Positions 17,122-24,773 of a DNA stretch of 64,000 nucleotides are shown here, one piece after another. The DNA is from Pseudomonas fluorescens (GTDB taxonomy: Bacteria; Pseudomonadota; Gammaproteobacteria; Pseudomonadales; Pseudomonadaceae). The notes below the pieces were generated by a model. It searched no databases, was not told the DNA's origin, and was given only the letters and a program-made list of their open reading frames with translations. A program made the position numbers and the translations under genes. The stretch's first letter is position 1. The number at the start of each line of letters is the position of its first letter. The stretch spans positions 4,589,001 through 4,653,000 of the forward strand of contig NZ_CP015637.1 of NCBI RefSeq assembly GCF_001708445.1, in the 5' to 3' direction.

Positions 17122-19209
17122 ATGGCAAACCCGGACGCCCTGAGTCAGCAGCGAGCTTCTAATCGCCTGCTGCAACCGACCGTCAAATCCCATCTGGCGT
17201 ACACGCTGCTTTGCGCACTGGTCATGATGGTGATGTTTTCCCTGCTGCGCCTGGCGCTGCTGGCCTACAACCGCGAGATGATCCTCGACACCCCGGCCTC
17301 GACCTTCCTGGAAGCGTTCGCCAACGGCCTGCGCCTGGATATTCGCCTGGTGGTGTACGTGCTGATCCCGCTGCTGCTGGCCCTGTTCAGCGTACGGGCC
17401 ATGGCCGCGCGTGGGTTCTTCCGTTTGTGGCTGACCGTTGCGTCCAGCATCGCCCTGTTCCTGGGCTTGATGGAGATGGACTTCTACCGCGAATTCCACC
17501 AGCGCCTCAACGGCCTGGTCTTCCAATATGTCAAGGAAGACCCGAAGACCGTGATGAGCATGCTCTGGTACGGTTTCCCAGTGGTGCGCTACCTGCTGGC
17601 CTGGGCCGTGGGCACGCTGATCCTGAGCATCGCCTTCAAGGGTGCCGACCGTGCCACGCGCCCGCGCGGCCCGTTCAGCGGTGGCAGCATCGGTACCCGC
17701 CAGGTGGCGCCGTGGTACTCGCGCATCGCGGTGTTCGTGGTTTGCCTGCTGGTCGCGGTCGTCGCTGCTCGTGGCACCCTGCGCCAGGGCCCGCCGCTGC
17801 GTTGGGGTGACGTCTACACCACCGAGTCGAACTTCGCCAACCAGTTGGGCCTCAATGGCACCTTGTCGCTGATCGCCGCGGCCAAGTCGCGCTTCTCCGA
17901 AGAACGCTCCAACATCTGGAAAGCCACCCTGGATCAACCGCTGGCCACCCAGACCGTGCGCAACATGCTGGTCTTGCCGCAAGAGAAACTGGTGGATACC
18001 GACACCGCCGCCGTGCGCCGTGACTACACGCCGCCGGCCGAAAAAACCCTGCCGATCAAGAACGTCGTCGTGATCCTGATGGAAAGCTTCGCCGGTCACT
18101 CGGTGGGCGCCTTGGGTCGCCCGGGTAATATCACGCCGTACTTCGACAAGTTGTCCAAGGAAGGCCTGCTGTTCGACCGCTTCTTCTCCAATGGCACTCA
18201 CACCCACCAGGGTATGTTCGCCACCATGGCCTGCTTCCCGAACCTGCCGGGCTTCGAATACCTGATGCAGACCCCCGAAGGCAGTCACAAGCTGTCGGGC
18301 CTGCCGCAGTTGCTCAGTGCGCGCCAGTTTGACGACGTGTATGTCTACAACGGCGACTTCGCCTGGGACAACCAGTCCGGTTTCTTCAGCAACCAGGGCA
18401 TGACCAACTTCATTGGCCGCAATGACTTCGTCAACCCGGTGTTCTCCGACCCGACCTGGGGCGTGTCCGACCAGGACATGTTCAACCGTGGCCTGGAAGA
18501 GTTGAAGGCCCGCGAAGGCGGCAAGCCGTTCTACGCATTGCTGCAAACCCTGTCCAACCACACGCCGTACGCGCTGCCCAACCCGTTGCCGGTGGATAAA
18601 GTGACCGGCCGCGGCAGCCTCGACGAGCATTTGACGGCCATGCGCTACTCCGACTGGGCCCTGGGCCAGTTCTTTGAAAAGGCCCGCAAAGAGCCGTACT
18701 TCAAGGAAACCCTGTTCGTGATCGTGGGTGACCACGGCTTTGGCAATGAACAGCAGATCACCGAAATGGACCTGGGCCGCTTCAATGTGCCGATGCTGAT
18801 GATCGCACCGGGTATCCAGGAGAAGTTCGGCGAGCGTGACCACACCGTGGGCACCCAGATCGACATCGTCCCGACTATCATGGGGCGCCTTGGCGGCGAC
18901 ACCCTGCACCAGTGCTGGGGGCGTGACCTGCTGAACCTGCCGGAAGGCGACAAGGGTTTCGGCGTGATCAAGCCTTCGGGCAGCGACCAGACCGTGGCGT
19001 TGCTCACTGGCGACCGCGTGCTGGTGTTGCCTAAGGAAATGCCACCGAAGTTGTGGGAATACGAATTGGGCGCCGAGCCAACCGGTAAGGTCATTCCTGA
19101 TTCGCCGGACGAAGCTGCACTGAAGCAGAAGCTTGAATCGTTCCTGCAGACCGCAACCAAGAGCCTGTTGGATAACACCGCAGGGGTGGTTGATGGCAAG
19201 CCGGACTAA
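17122..19209 (+). CDS. LTA synthase/OpgB-type membrane phosphotransferase
   Basis: 695 aa. Five N-terminal membrane segments (about residues 25-220) are followed by a periplasmic sulfatase-fold domain (about 305-610). Motifs: NVVVILMESFAGHSVG (metal-binding Glu), SNGTHTHQGMFATMACFP (the region of the catalytic Thr) and IVGDHGFG (metal-binding Asp/His). Family members transfer phosphoglycerol from phosphatidylglycerol to glycans or lipoteichoic acid. In a Gram-negative a periplasmic-glucan or related substrate is likely, but this is inference. A strong terminator follows. Confidence 0.85.
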   Translation: MANPDALSQQRASNRLLQPTVKSHLAYTLLCALVMMVMFSLLRLALLAYNREMILDTPASTFLEAFANGLRLDIRLVVYVLIPLLLALFSVRAMAARGFFRLWLTVASSIALFLGLMEMDFYREFHQRLNGLVFQYVKEDPKTVMSMLWYGFPVVRYLLAWAVGTLILSIAFKGADRATRPRGPFSGGSIGTRQVAPWYSRIAVFVVCLLVAVVAARGTLRQGPPLRWGDVYTTESNFANQLGLNGTLSLIAAAKSRFSEERSNIWKATLDQPLATQTVRNMLVLPQEKLVDTDTAAVRRDYTPPAEKTLPIKNVVVILMESFAGHSVGALGRPGNITPYFDKLSKEGLLFDRFFSNGTHTHQGMFATMACFPNLPGFEYLMQTPEGSHKLSGLPQLLSARQFDDVYVYNGDFAWDNQSGFFSNQGMTNFIGRNDFVNPVFSDPTWGVSDQDMFNRGLEELKAREGGKPFYALLQTLSNHTPYALPNPLPVDKVTGRGSLDEHLTAMRYSDWALGQFFEKARKEPYFKETLFVIVGDHGFGNEQQITEMDLGRFNVPMLMIAPGIQEKFGERDHTVGTQIDIVPTIMGRLGGDTLHQCWGRDLLNLPEGDKGFGVIKPSGSDQTVALLTGDRVLVLPKEMPPKLWEYELGAEPTGKVIPDSPDEAALKQKLESFLQTATKSLLDNTAGVVDGKPD

Positions 19210-19220
19210 TTGACCGGCAA

Positions 19221-19254
19221 TAAAAAAGAGGCCTTCAAGAAGGCCTCTTTTTTT
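19221..19254 (+). terminator. Rho-independent terminator
   Basis: Perfect AAGAGGCCTT/AAGGCCTCTT stem around a CAAG-type loop, with a T-rich tail on the plus strand and As on the other side. It also serves the convergent DUF3309 gene. Confidence 0.95.
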
Positions 19255-19263
19255 GCCCGGCTT

Positions 19264-19416
19264 TTATATCTTGCCGAGCAGCAACAACACCAACAGCACG
19301 ACCAGGACCACACCGAGAATACCCGACGGACCATAACCCCAGCTACGGGAGTGCGGGAACACTGGAAGGCCACCGACCAGTAGAAGGATCAGGATAATGA
19401 TCAGAATGAGGCTCAT
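19264..19416 (-). CDS. DUF3309 small hydrophobic protein
   Basis: 50 aa, too short for ordinary gene calls. The translation starts MSLILIIILILLLVGGLP, continues with a HSRSWGYGPSG loop and ends in a second hydrophobic stretch, LVVLLVLLLLGKI. This is the DUF3309 pattern: two membrane segments with a glycine/aromatic turn. Small inner-membrane proteins of this family are often stress-induced, but no function is known. AAGGAAAAAAACT precedes its ATG. The gene ends ten bases from the terminator. Confidence 0.8.
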   Translation of the reverse strand: MSLILIIILILLLVGGLPVFPHSRSWGYGPSGILGVVLVVLLVLLLLGKI

Positions 19417-19744
19417 AGTTTTTTTCCTTGTAGGCCTTCTGTAAAGACCGGTTATTTAACGATAGGCCCGACAGTTGAATACGGACGCCTTAATAACTCC
19501 GACTGTGCGCCTGCGTGGAAAATTCCATGTTTTTTTAAAGCGTTTTGCAGCGTCGCTTATTTCTTTTAATACCCTCGCCAATGCACCTGCTTAGTTGAAA
19601 AAGATTGAACTTAGCCTGTGGGCAGGTATCCGACCGAGCCCGCGGTTTGCCTGGGGCATTCATCACTCTGATGGTGCGTGGGTGTAGGAAAAACCTTCGC
19701 TACACTGCCGATCACTTCTTCTGTGAACCACAAGGCTACTTTCT
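19417..19744. other. Intergenic region between divergent DUF3309 and SDR genes
   Basis: About 330 bases without a gene. It is locally AT-rich (19520-19570, with a T run) and must hold the promoters of both flanking genes. I see no recognisable operator or RNA gene. Confidence 0.5.
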
Positions 19745-20560
19745 ATGCAAAATCGCATGATGATCACTGGCGCCGGGTCCGGCCTGGGTCGTGAAATCGC
19801 TCTGCGCTGGGCCCGCGAGGGTTGGCAACTGGCCTTGTCGGATGTCAGTGAGCCGGGCCTGCAGGAAACCTTGAAGCGGGTACGCGAGGCCGGTGGCGAC
19901 GGTTTTATCCAGCGCTGCGACGTGCGCGACTACAGTCAGCTCACGGCCTTTGCCCAGGCCTGCGAGGAGAAGCTGGGTGGCATAGATGTGATCGTCAACA
20001 ATGCCGGCGTGGCCTCCGGTGGGTTCTTCGCCGAACTGTCCCTGGAGGATTGGGACTGGCAGATCGCGATCAACCTGATGGGCGTGGTCAAGGGCTGCAA
20101 GGCGTTCCTGCCGCTGCTGGAAAAGAGCAAGGGCCGCATCATCAACATTGCTTCGATGGCAGCACTGATGCAGGGCCCGGCCATGAGCAACTACAACGTG
20201 GCCAAGGCCGGCGTAGTGGCGCTATCGGAAAGCCTGTTGGTGGAGCTCAAGCAGCAGGAAGTGGGGGTACACGTGGTCTGCCCGTCGTTTTTCCAGACCA
20301 ACCTGTTGGACTCGTTCCGTGGACCGACCCCGGCAATGAAAGCGCAGGTGGGCAAGTTGCTCGAGAGCTCACCGATTTCGGCGGCGGATATCGCCGATTA
20401 CATTTACCAGCGGGTGGCCCAGGGCGAGTTCATGATCCTGCCCCATGAGCAGGGCCGGATGGCGTGGGCGTTGAAGCAGAAGAACCCGCAGTTGCTGTAT
20501 GACGAGATGACCGTGATGGCGGATAAGATGCGCGCGAAGGCCCAGGCTGTCAGGGGGTGA
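19745..20560 (+). CDS. Short-chain dehydrogenase/reductase
   Basis: 271 aa, single Rossmann domain. The cofactor motif is TGAGSGLGREIALRWA (TGxxxGxG), followed by NNAGVASGG and the catalytic Ser region INIASMAAL with YNVAK (Tyr/Lys). Asp in the SDVSEPG region at the end of beta-2 suggests an NAD(H) preference. Substrate unknown; the C-terminal region resembles SDRs annotated as short-chain alcohol or fatty-acyl reductases. Monocistronic; a hairpin follows at 20573-20602. Confidence 0.88.
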   Translation: MQNRMMITGAGSGLGREIALRWAREGWQLALSDVSEPGLQETLKRVREAGGDGFIQRCDVRDYSQLTAFAQACEEKLGGIDVIVNNAGVASGGFFAELSLEDWDWQIAINLMGVVKGCKAFLPLLEKSKGRIINIASMAALMQGPAMSNYNVAKAGVVALSESLLVELKQQEVGVHVVCPSFFQTNLLDSFRGPTPAMKAQVGKLLESSPISAADIADYIYQRVAQGEFMILPHEQGRMAWALKQKNPQLLYDEMTVMADKMRAKAQAVRG

Positions 20561-20572
20561 TTGGGATGGTGT

Positions 20573-20602
20573 GCATATCCGTTTCCTTGGTAACGGATAT
20601 GC
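20573..20602. other. Perfect 11-bp hairpin after the SDR gene
   Basis: GCATATCCGTT and its exact inverse flank an 8-base loop. There is no T tail, so a classical terminator is doubtful. It may be an RNA-stability element or part of the csrA leader. Confidence 0.5.
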
Positions 20603-20639
20603 CCCGCTAAACCCGCCACAACCAAGCCTCTGTCTGTCA

Positions 20640-20680
20640 GGCAATTTACCCGCCTATGTAGGCGCTGCCTGATTTAGCCG
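20640..20680 (+). promoter_or_regulatory. Two-tier hairpin in the csrA leader
   Basis: CAGGCA/TGCCTG encloses GCCT/AGGC. It lies about 70 bases upstream of the csrA-like ATG, whose ribosome site AAAAGGACAA carries the GGA core that Csr/Rsm proteins bind, so autoregulation is possible. Confidence 0.45.
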
Positions 20681-20748
20681 CAAGCCATTGCTGCCACAAA
20701 TCCAAGCGCGCAAGGTCAAGGTCCTGTCACTCGAAAAGGACAACCGCC

Positions 20749-20946
20749 ATGCTGGTCTTAAGCCGCGCCGTAGGCGAAATCATCTCCATTGGCGATGACA
20801 TCGCCTTGCACATCCTCGAACTGAACGGTACCCAGGTTAAATTCGGCATCCAAGCGCCGGTGGGCGTCAATGTGCACCGCGCCGAGGTGTTTGAGAAGAT
20901 CGTCGAACGCCAGGGTGCCGGCGCCCATCCGCAACCCAACGCCTGA
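20749..20946 (+). CDS. csrA: CsrA/Rsm-family RNA-binding regulator
   Basis: 65 aa. CsrA dimers bind GGA-containing hairpins near ribosome sites and control translation. Key RNA-contact residues are present: Leu4 and Arg6 in MLVLSRAVGE, and Arg44 in VHRAEVFEKI. The sequence differs much from the canonical RsmA (MLILTRK...), so this is one of the additional Pseudomonas paralogues (RsmI/RsmE class or a further member), not the main RsmA. The glycine/proline tail after residue 55 is longer than in RsmA. Confidence 0.9.
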   Translation: MLVLSRAVGEIISIGDDIALHILELNGTQVKFGIQAPVGVNVHRAEVFEKIVERQGAGAHPQPNA

Positions 20947-20954
20947 AACCGCGC

Positions 20955-21182
20955 TCAGTCGAACAGATGCTTGGGCACGTCGTGCTTGAGCATCAACTGG
21001 CATTGTTCGCTGTCGGGGTCGAATACGATCAATGCCTGGCCCTTGGTCAGCGCCTGGCGCACGCGCAATACCCGGGTTTCCAGGGGCGTGTCGTCGCCAT
21101 TGTCGGTACCGTCGCGGGTGACGAAGTCTTCGATCAGGCGGGTCAGGGTGTCGACTTCAAGTGCGTCGTAGGGAATCAGCAT
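20955..21182 (-). CDS. yheU: YheU family protein
   Basis: 75 aa. MLIPYDALEVDTLTRLIEDFVTRDGTD matches the YheU family (UPF0270), small cytoplasmic proteins of unknown function found in gamma-proteobacteria. Full length. It converges on csrA with only eight bases between stops. Confidence 0.88.
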   Translation of the reverse strand: MLIPYDALEVDTLTRLIEDFVTRDGTDNGDDTPLETRVLRVRQALTKGQALIVFDPDSEQCQLMLKHDVPKHLFD

Positions 21183-21241
21183 ACAAGCCTCAACTAGAGA
21201 ATCCCGGCGATGCTACTGCGCCGGGACCATTGTTGCCAGCG

Positions 21242-22426
21242 TCAGGACTTCTGACCGACCAGGCTGTCTACCGGCGGCACACGCGTGTCGCTCTCCATCT
21301 GCGTTTCGTGCTCGATCTGATGGCTGAACCTGTCCAGTGAACCCTGGGCCGGTTGCGCATCGCTGGCAAACACGGGGGGGCTGAGGATATACGCGCTCAG
21401 CAGGCGACTCAGGGCCGCGAGGCTGTCGATATGGGTGCGCTCGTAGCCGTGGGTCGCATCGCAACCAAACGCCAGCAGCGCGGTGCGGATATCGTGGCCA
21501 GCGGTCACCGCCGAATGGGCATCGCTGAAGTAATAACGAAACAGGTCGCGACGCACCGGCAGTTCATTGTCCGAAGCCAGGCGCAGCAGGTGGCGGGACA
21601 GGTGATAGTCATACGGCCCGCCGGAGTCCTGCATCGCCACGCTCACCGCGTGCTCGCTGGAGTGCTGGCCAGGGGCGACCGGTGCGATATCGATGCCGAC
21701 AAACTCACTCACATCCCAGGGCAGGGCAGCCGCTGCGCCGCTGCCGGTTTCCTCGGTGATGGTGAACAGCGGGTGGCAGTCGATCAGCAAGGGTTCGCCG
21801 CTGTCGACGATGGCCTTGAGCGCGGCGAGCAGGGCGGCGACACCGGCCTTGTCGTCCAAGTGGCGCGCGCTGATATGGCCGCTTTCGGTGAACTCGGGCA
21901 GGGGGTCGAACGCCACGTAGTCACCGATGCCGATTCCCAGGGAGTCGCAGTCGGCACGGGTCGCGCAGTAGGCGTCCAGGCGCAGCTCCACATGGTCCCA
22001 GCTCACCGGCATTTCATCCACGGCGGTATTGAATGCGTGCCCTGAGGCCATCAATGGCAGGACGCTGCCACGGATCACGCCGTTGTCAGTGAACAGGCTG
22101 ACGCGGCTGCCCTCGGCAAAGCGGCTTGACCAGCAACCGACGGGGGCCAGGGTCAGGCGTCCGTTATCCTTGATCGCGCGGACGGCGGCGCCGATGGTGT
22201 CCAAGTGCGCCGATACTGCGCGGTCGGGGCTGTTCTTCTGGCCCTTGAGGGTGGCGCGAATGGTGCCGCGGCGGGTCATTTCAAACGGGATGCCCAGCTC
22301 TTCCAGGCGTTCGGCGACATAGCGCACGATGGTATCGGTAAACCCGGTGGGGCTGGGGATGGCGAGCATTTCCAGCAGCACTTTTTGCAGGTAGTTGAGA
22401 TCCGGTTCGGGGATGGTTCGGGTCAT
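21242..22426 (-). CDS. M42-family peptidase (osmoprotectant NAGGN type)
   Basis: 394 aa from the ATG at MTRTIPEPDL; the longer frame is REP sequence. A di-zinc aminopeptidase-like fold: HLDT (His74, Asp76), LDDKAGVAALL (bridging Asp), TEETGSG (catalytic and metal Glu), VGIDIAP and GYERTH carry the expected ligands. It matches the M42 peptidase that usually accompanies the N-acetylglutaminylglutamine amide (NAGGN) osmolyte genes. Those genes are not beside it here, so its substrate is inferred only from family. Confidence 0.88.
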   Translation of the reverse strand: MTRTIPEPDLNYLQKVLLEMLAIPSPTGFTDTIVRYVAERLEELGIPFEMTRRGTIRATLKGQKNSPDRAVSAHLDTIGAAVRAIKDNGRLTLAPVGCWSSRFAEGSRVSLFTDNGVIRGSVLPLMASGHAFNTAVDEMPVSWDHVELRLDAYCATRADCDSLGIGIGDYVAFDPLPEFTESGHISARHLDDKAGVAALLAALKAIVDSGEPLLIDCHPLFTITEETGSGAAAALPWDVSEFVGIDIAPVAPGQHSSEHAVSVAMQDSGGPYDYHLSRHLLRLASDNELPVRRDLFRYYFSDAHSAVTAGHDIRTALLAFGCDATHGYERTHIDSLAALSRLLSAYILSPPVFASDAQPAQGSLDRFSHQIEHETQMESDTRVPPVDSLVGQKS

Positions 22427-22461
22427 AAAGACTCCTGACTGGATAAGATAAGGGCGGTTTT

Positions 22462-22551
22462 GTGGCGAGCTGGCTTGTTGTGGAGAGCTGGCTTGTTGTG
22501 GCAAACGGACTTGTTGTGGCGAGCGGGCTTGTTGTGGCGAGCGGGCTTGCC
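22462..22551 (+). repeat. Five 18-bp tandem REP heads
   Basis: Units begin at 22462, 22480, 22498, 22516 and 22534, exactly 18 bases apart, consensus GTGGCGAGCGGGCTTGTT. Copies become more perfect towards the palindrome at 22534; the outer three carry substitutions. Confidence 0.9.
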
Positions 22552-22714
22552 CTAATGCCGTTCAGTTAAGGCTTTTTTGTAGGAGCGAGCTTGCTCGACG
22601 CCGCGTTCATTCAGGAAACACGCGTTATCGTTGACGTTTTTCGCGAGCAAGCTCGCTCCTACAGAAGGCGATGTCCGCTTAACTGAACGGCATTAGGGCA
22701 AGCCCGCTCGCCAC
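22534..22714. repeat. Nested composite REP palindrome
   Basis: The outer arms 22534-22570 and 22678-22714 are perfect 37-bp inverted copies of a type B head extended by CCTAATGCCGTTCAGTTAAG. Between them lies a type A REPIN with perfect 20-bp arms, 22578-22597 and 22644-22663. This and the array to its left fill the 330-base gap before allA. Confidence 0.95.
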
Positions 22715-22758
22715 ATGAACTGAATGACACAACACAGAATCCGGATAAGAAGACAGCC

Positions 22759-23262
22759 ATGCGCACACTGATGATCGAACCGCTGACCAAAGAAGCCTTC
22801 GCCCCTTTCGGAGACGTTATCGAAACCGACGGCAGCGATCACTTCATGATCAACAACGGCTCGACCATGCGCTTTCACAAGCTGGCAACGGTAGAAACCG
22901 CACAGCCTGAAGACCACGCAATCATCAGCATCTTCCGCGCCGACGCGCTGGATATGCCGCTGACCGTGTGCATGCTGGAGAGACACCCGCTGGGCAGCCA
23001 GGCCTTCATTCCGCTGCTCGGCAACCCCTTTCTGATCGTGGTCGCGCCACTTGGCGATGCACCTGTATCAGGCTTGGTCCGCGCCTTCGTCACCAACGGC
23101 AGGCAGGGCATTAATTACCATCGCGGCGTCTGGCACCACCCGGTGCTGACGATCGAAAAGCGGGATGACTTCCTGGTGGTTGATCGCAGTGGCACAGGCA
23201 ATAACTGCGATGAGCATTTTTTCAAAGAGGATGAGCGGTTGATCCTCGCCCCCCACCAATAA
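22759..23262 (+). CDS. allA: Ureidoglycolate lyase
   Basis: 167 aa. It splits ureidoglycolate into glyoxylate and urea at the end of purine/allantoin breakdown. The opening LMIEPLTKEAFAPFGDVIE, the MERHPLGSQAF-type motif (LERHPLGSQAFIPL) and the NYHRGVWHHPVL cupin segment are family hallmarks. GGAT-type ribosome site. The stop is about 50 bases from puuD, with which it forms an operon. The composite REP ends 44 bases upstream, so no ordinary upstream operon partner remains. Confidence 0.93.
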   Translation: MRTLMIEPLTKEAFAPFGDVIETDGSDHFMINNGSTMRFHKLATVETAQPEDHAIISIFRADALDMPLTVCMLERHPLGSQAFIPLLGNPFLIVVAPLGDAPVSGLVRAFVTNGRQGINYHRGVWHHPVLTIEKRDDFLVVDRSGTGNNCDEHFFKEDERLILAPHQ

Positions 23263-23313
23263 GAGAAGGCCGGATCACCCGACAACAAGGGTGACAGGCG
23301 AGAGGTAAAGACT

Positions 23314-24597
23314 GTGGAAGCACATCTGTTGGAATGGCTGAACCTTAGCGTGCGCTGGGTTCACATGATCACTGGCGTCGCCTGGATCGGCGCTTCGTTC
23401 TACTTTGTCTGGCTGGAAAACAACCTCAACCGCGTCAACCCCAAGAGCGGCCTGGCCGGCGACTTGTGGGCGATCCACGGTGGCGGTATCTACCACCTGG
23501 AAAAATACAAACTGGCCCCGCCAACCATGCCGGACAACCTGCACTGGTTCAAATGGGAAGCCTATTTCACCTGGATGTCGGGCGTCGCGCTGTTGTGCGT
23601 GGTGTTCTACCTCAACCCGACGCTGTACCTGCTCGCCCCCGGCAGCAGCCTGAGCGGCACCGAAGGCGTATTGCTGGGCATTGGCTCGCTGTTCGCCGGC
23701 TGGTTCATCTACTCCTTCCTCTGCGACTCGGCCCTGGGCAAGCGCCCTGCCCTGCTCGGTTTCATCCTGTTCGTGCTGTTGATTGGCGCCGCGTACGGTT
23801 TCAGCAAAGTGTTCAGCGGCCGTGGCGCGTACCTGCACGTGGGTGCGGTGATCGGCACCATCATGGTCGGTAACGTGTTCCGCATCATCATGCCGGCCCA
23901 GCGTGCGCTGGTGGCAGCGATCGCGGAGAACCGCACGCCCGACCCGGCCCTGCCGGCCAAGGGTTTGCTGCGCTCACGGCACAACAACTACTTCACCCTG
24001 CCGGTGCTGTTCATCATGATCAGCAACCACTTCCCGAGCACCTACGGCAGCCAATACAACTGGCTGATCCTCGCGGGTATCGCGGTGGCAGCGGTGTTGG
24101 TGCGGCACTATTTCAACACCCGGCATAACAGCCAGAAGTATGCCTGGACCTTGCCGGTGGGGGCGTTGGCGATGATCTCCCTGGCCTACGTGACCGGGCC
24201 CAAGCCCGTGGCAGAAGTGGCCAAGGCACCCGCCGCGATCGAGTACCAACCGTTGCCGGAAACCGCCTTGGGCGGCGGCGTGAAATCCGCAGCGCCAGCC
24301 GCCCCCGTCGCGGCACCTGCCCCCGCCCAGGCGACGATTGATTTCGACAAGGTGCATGGGGTGATCCAGGAACGCTGTGCGGTATGCCATTCGGCCAAGC
24401 CCACCAGCCCGCTGTTCAGCACCGCACCGGCAGGCGTGATGTTCGATACACCGGCGCAGATCCAGCAACAGGCGGCACGTATCCAGGCGCAGGCCGTGGC
24501 GAGCCAGATCATGCCACTGGGCAACATCACCCAGATGACCCAGCAGGAGCGCGATTTGATCGGCACCTGGATCAACCAGGGCGCGCGTACCAACTGA
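23314..24597 (+). CDS. puuD: Urate hydroxylase PuuD with cytochrome c domain
   Basis: 427 aa from a GTG start (VEAHLLEWLNL). About eight membrane segments (residues 10-290, DUF989) are followed by an Ala/Pro linker and a C-terminal cytochrome c domain with the haem site CAVCH near residue 356. Family knowledge: PuuD is a membrane-bound urate oxidase that makes 5-hydroxyisourate and passes electrons to the respiratory chain. GAGG precedes the start. It is flanked by allA and the urate permease. Confidence 0.92.
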   Translation: MEAHLLEWLNLSVRWVHMITGVAWIGASFYFVWLENNLNRVNPKSGLAGDLWAIHGGGIYHLEKYKLAPPTMPDNLHWFKWEAYFTWMSGVALLCVVFYLNPTLYLLAPGSSLSGTEGVLLGIGSLFAGWFIYSFLCDSALGKRPALLGFILFVLLIGAAYGFSKVFSGRGAYLHVGAVIGTIMVGNVFRIIMPAQRALVAAIAENRTPDPALPAKGLLRSRHNNYFTLPVLFIMISNHFPSTYGSQYNWLILAGIAVAAVLVRHYFNTRHNSQKYAWTLPVGALAMISLAYVTGPKPVAEVAKAPAAIEYQPLPETALGGGVKSAAPAAPVAAPAPAQATIDFDKVHGVIQERCAVCHSAKPTSPLFSTAPAGVMFDTPAQIQQQAARIQAQAVASQIMPLGNITQMTQQERDLIGTWINQGARTN

Positions 24598-24614
24598 CGG
24601 ATTCACATAGTTCC

Positions 24615-24707
24615 AATGTGGGAGGGGGCTTGCCCCCGATGGCGGTGCATCAGTCACAGATACGTTGAATGACACACCGCTATCGGGGGCAAGCCCCCTC
24701 CCACATT
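24615..24707. repeat. REPIN, type C
   Basis: Arms 24615-24647 and 24675-24707 (AATGTGGGAGGGGGC...) match with a single G/A difference. It lies between puuD and the permease. Confidence 0.92.
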
Positions 24708-24747
24708 TGGACATGCCGTGTTTTGAAGATTGCGTTCCACACAACAC

Positions 24748-24755
24748 AACAATAA
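24748..24755 (+). promoter_or_regulatory. Possible Hfq/Crc CA motif
   Basis: AACAATAA fits AANAANAA, the sequence bound by Hfq-Crc for carbon catabolite repression in Pseudomonas, 18 bases before the permease start and next to its ribosome site. Confidence 0.45.
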
Positions 24756-24773
24756 AAAGATCCGAGGTGTTGC

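Noticed and set aside
16981-18909. 642-codon minus-strand frame opposite the OpgB-type gene
   Set aside because: His/Gln-rich shadow translation; the plus strand has clear sulfatase-fold motifs.
22462-22714. CRISPR array
   Set aside because: The 18-bp units are contiguous, without unique spacers of constant length, and belong to the REP family.
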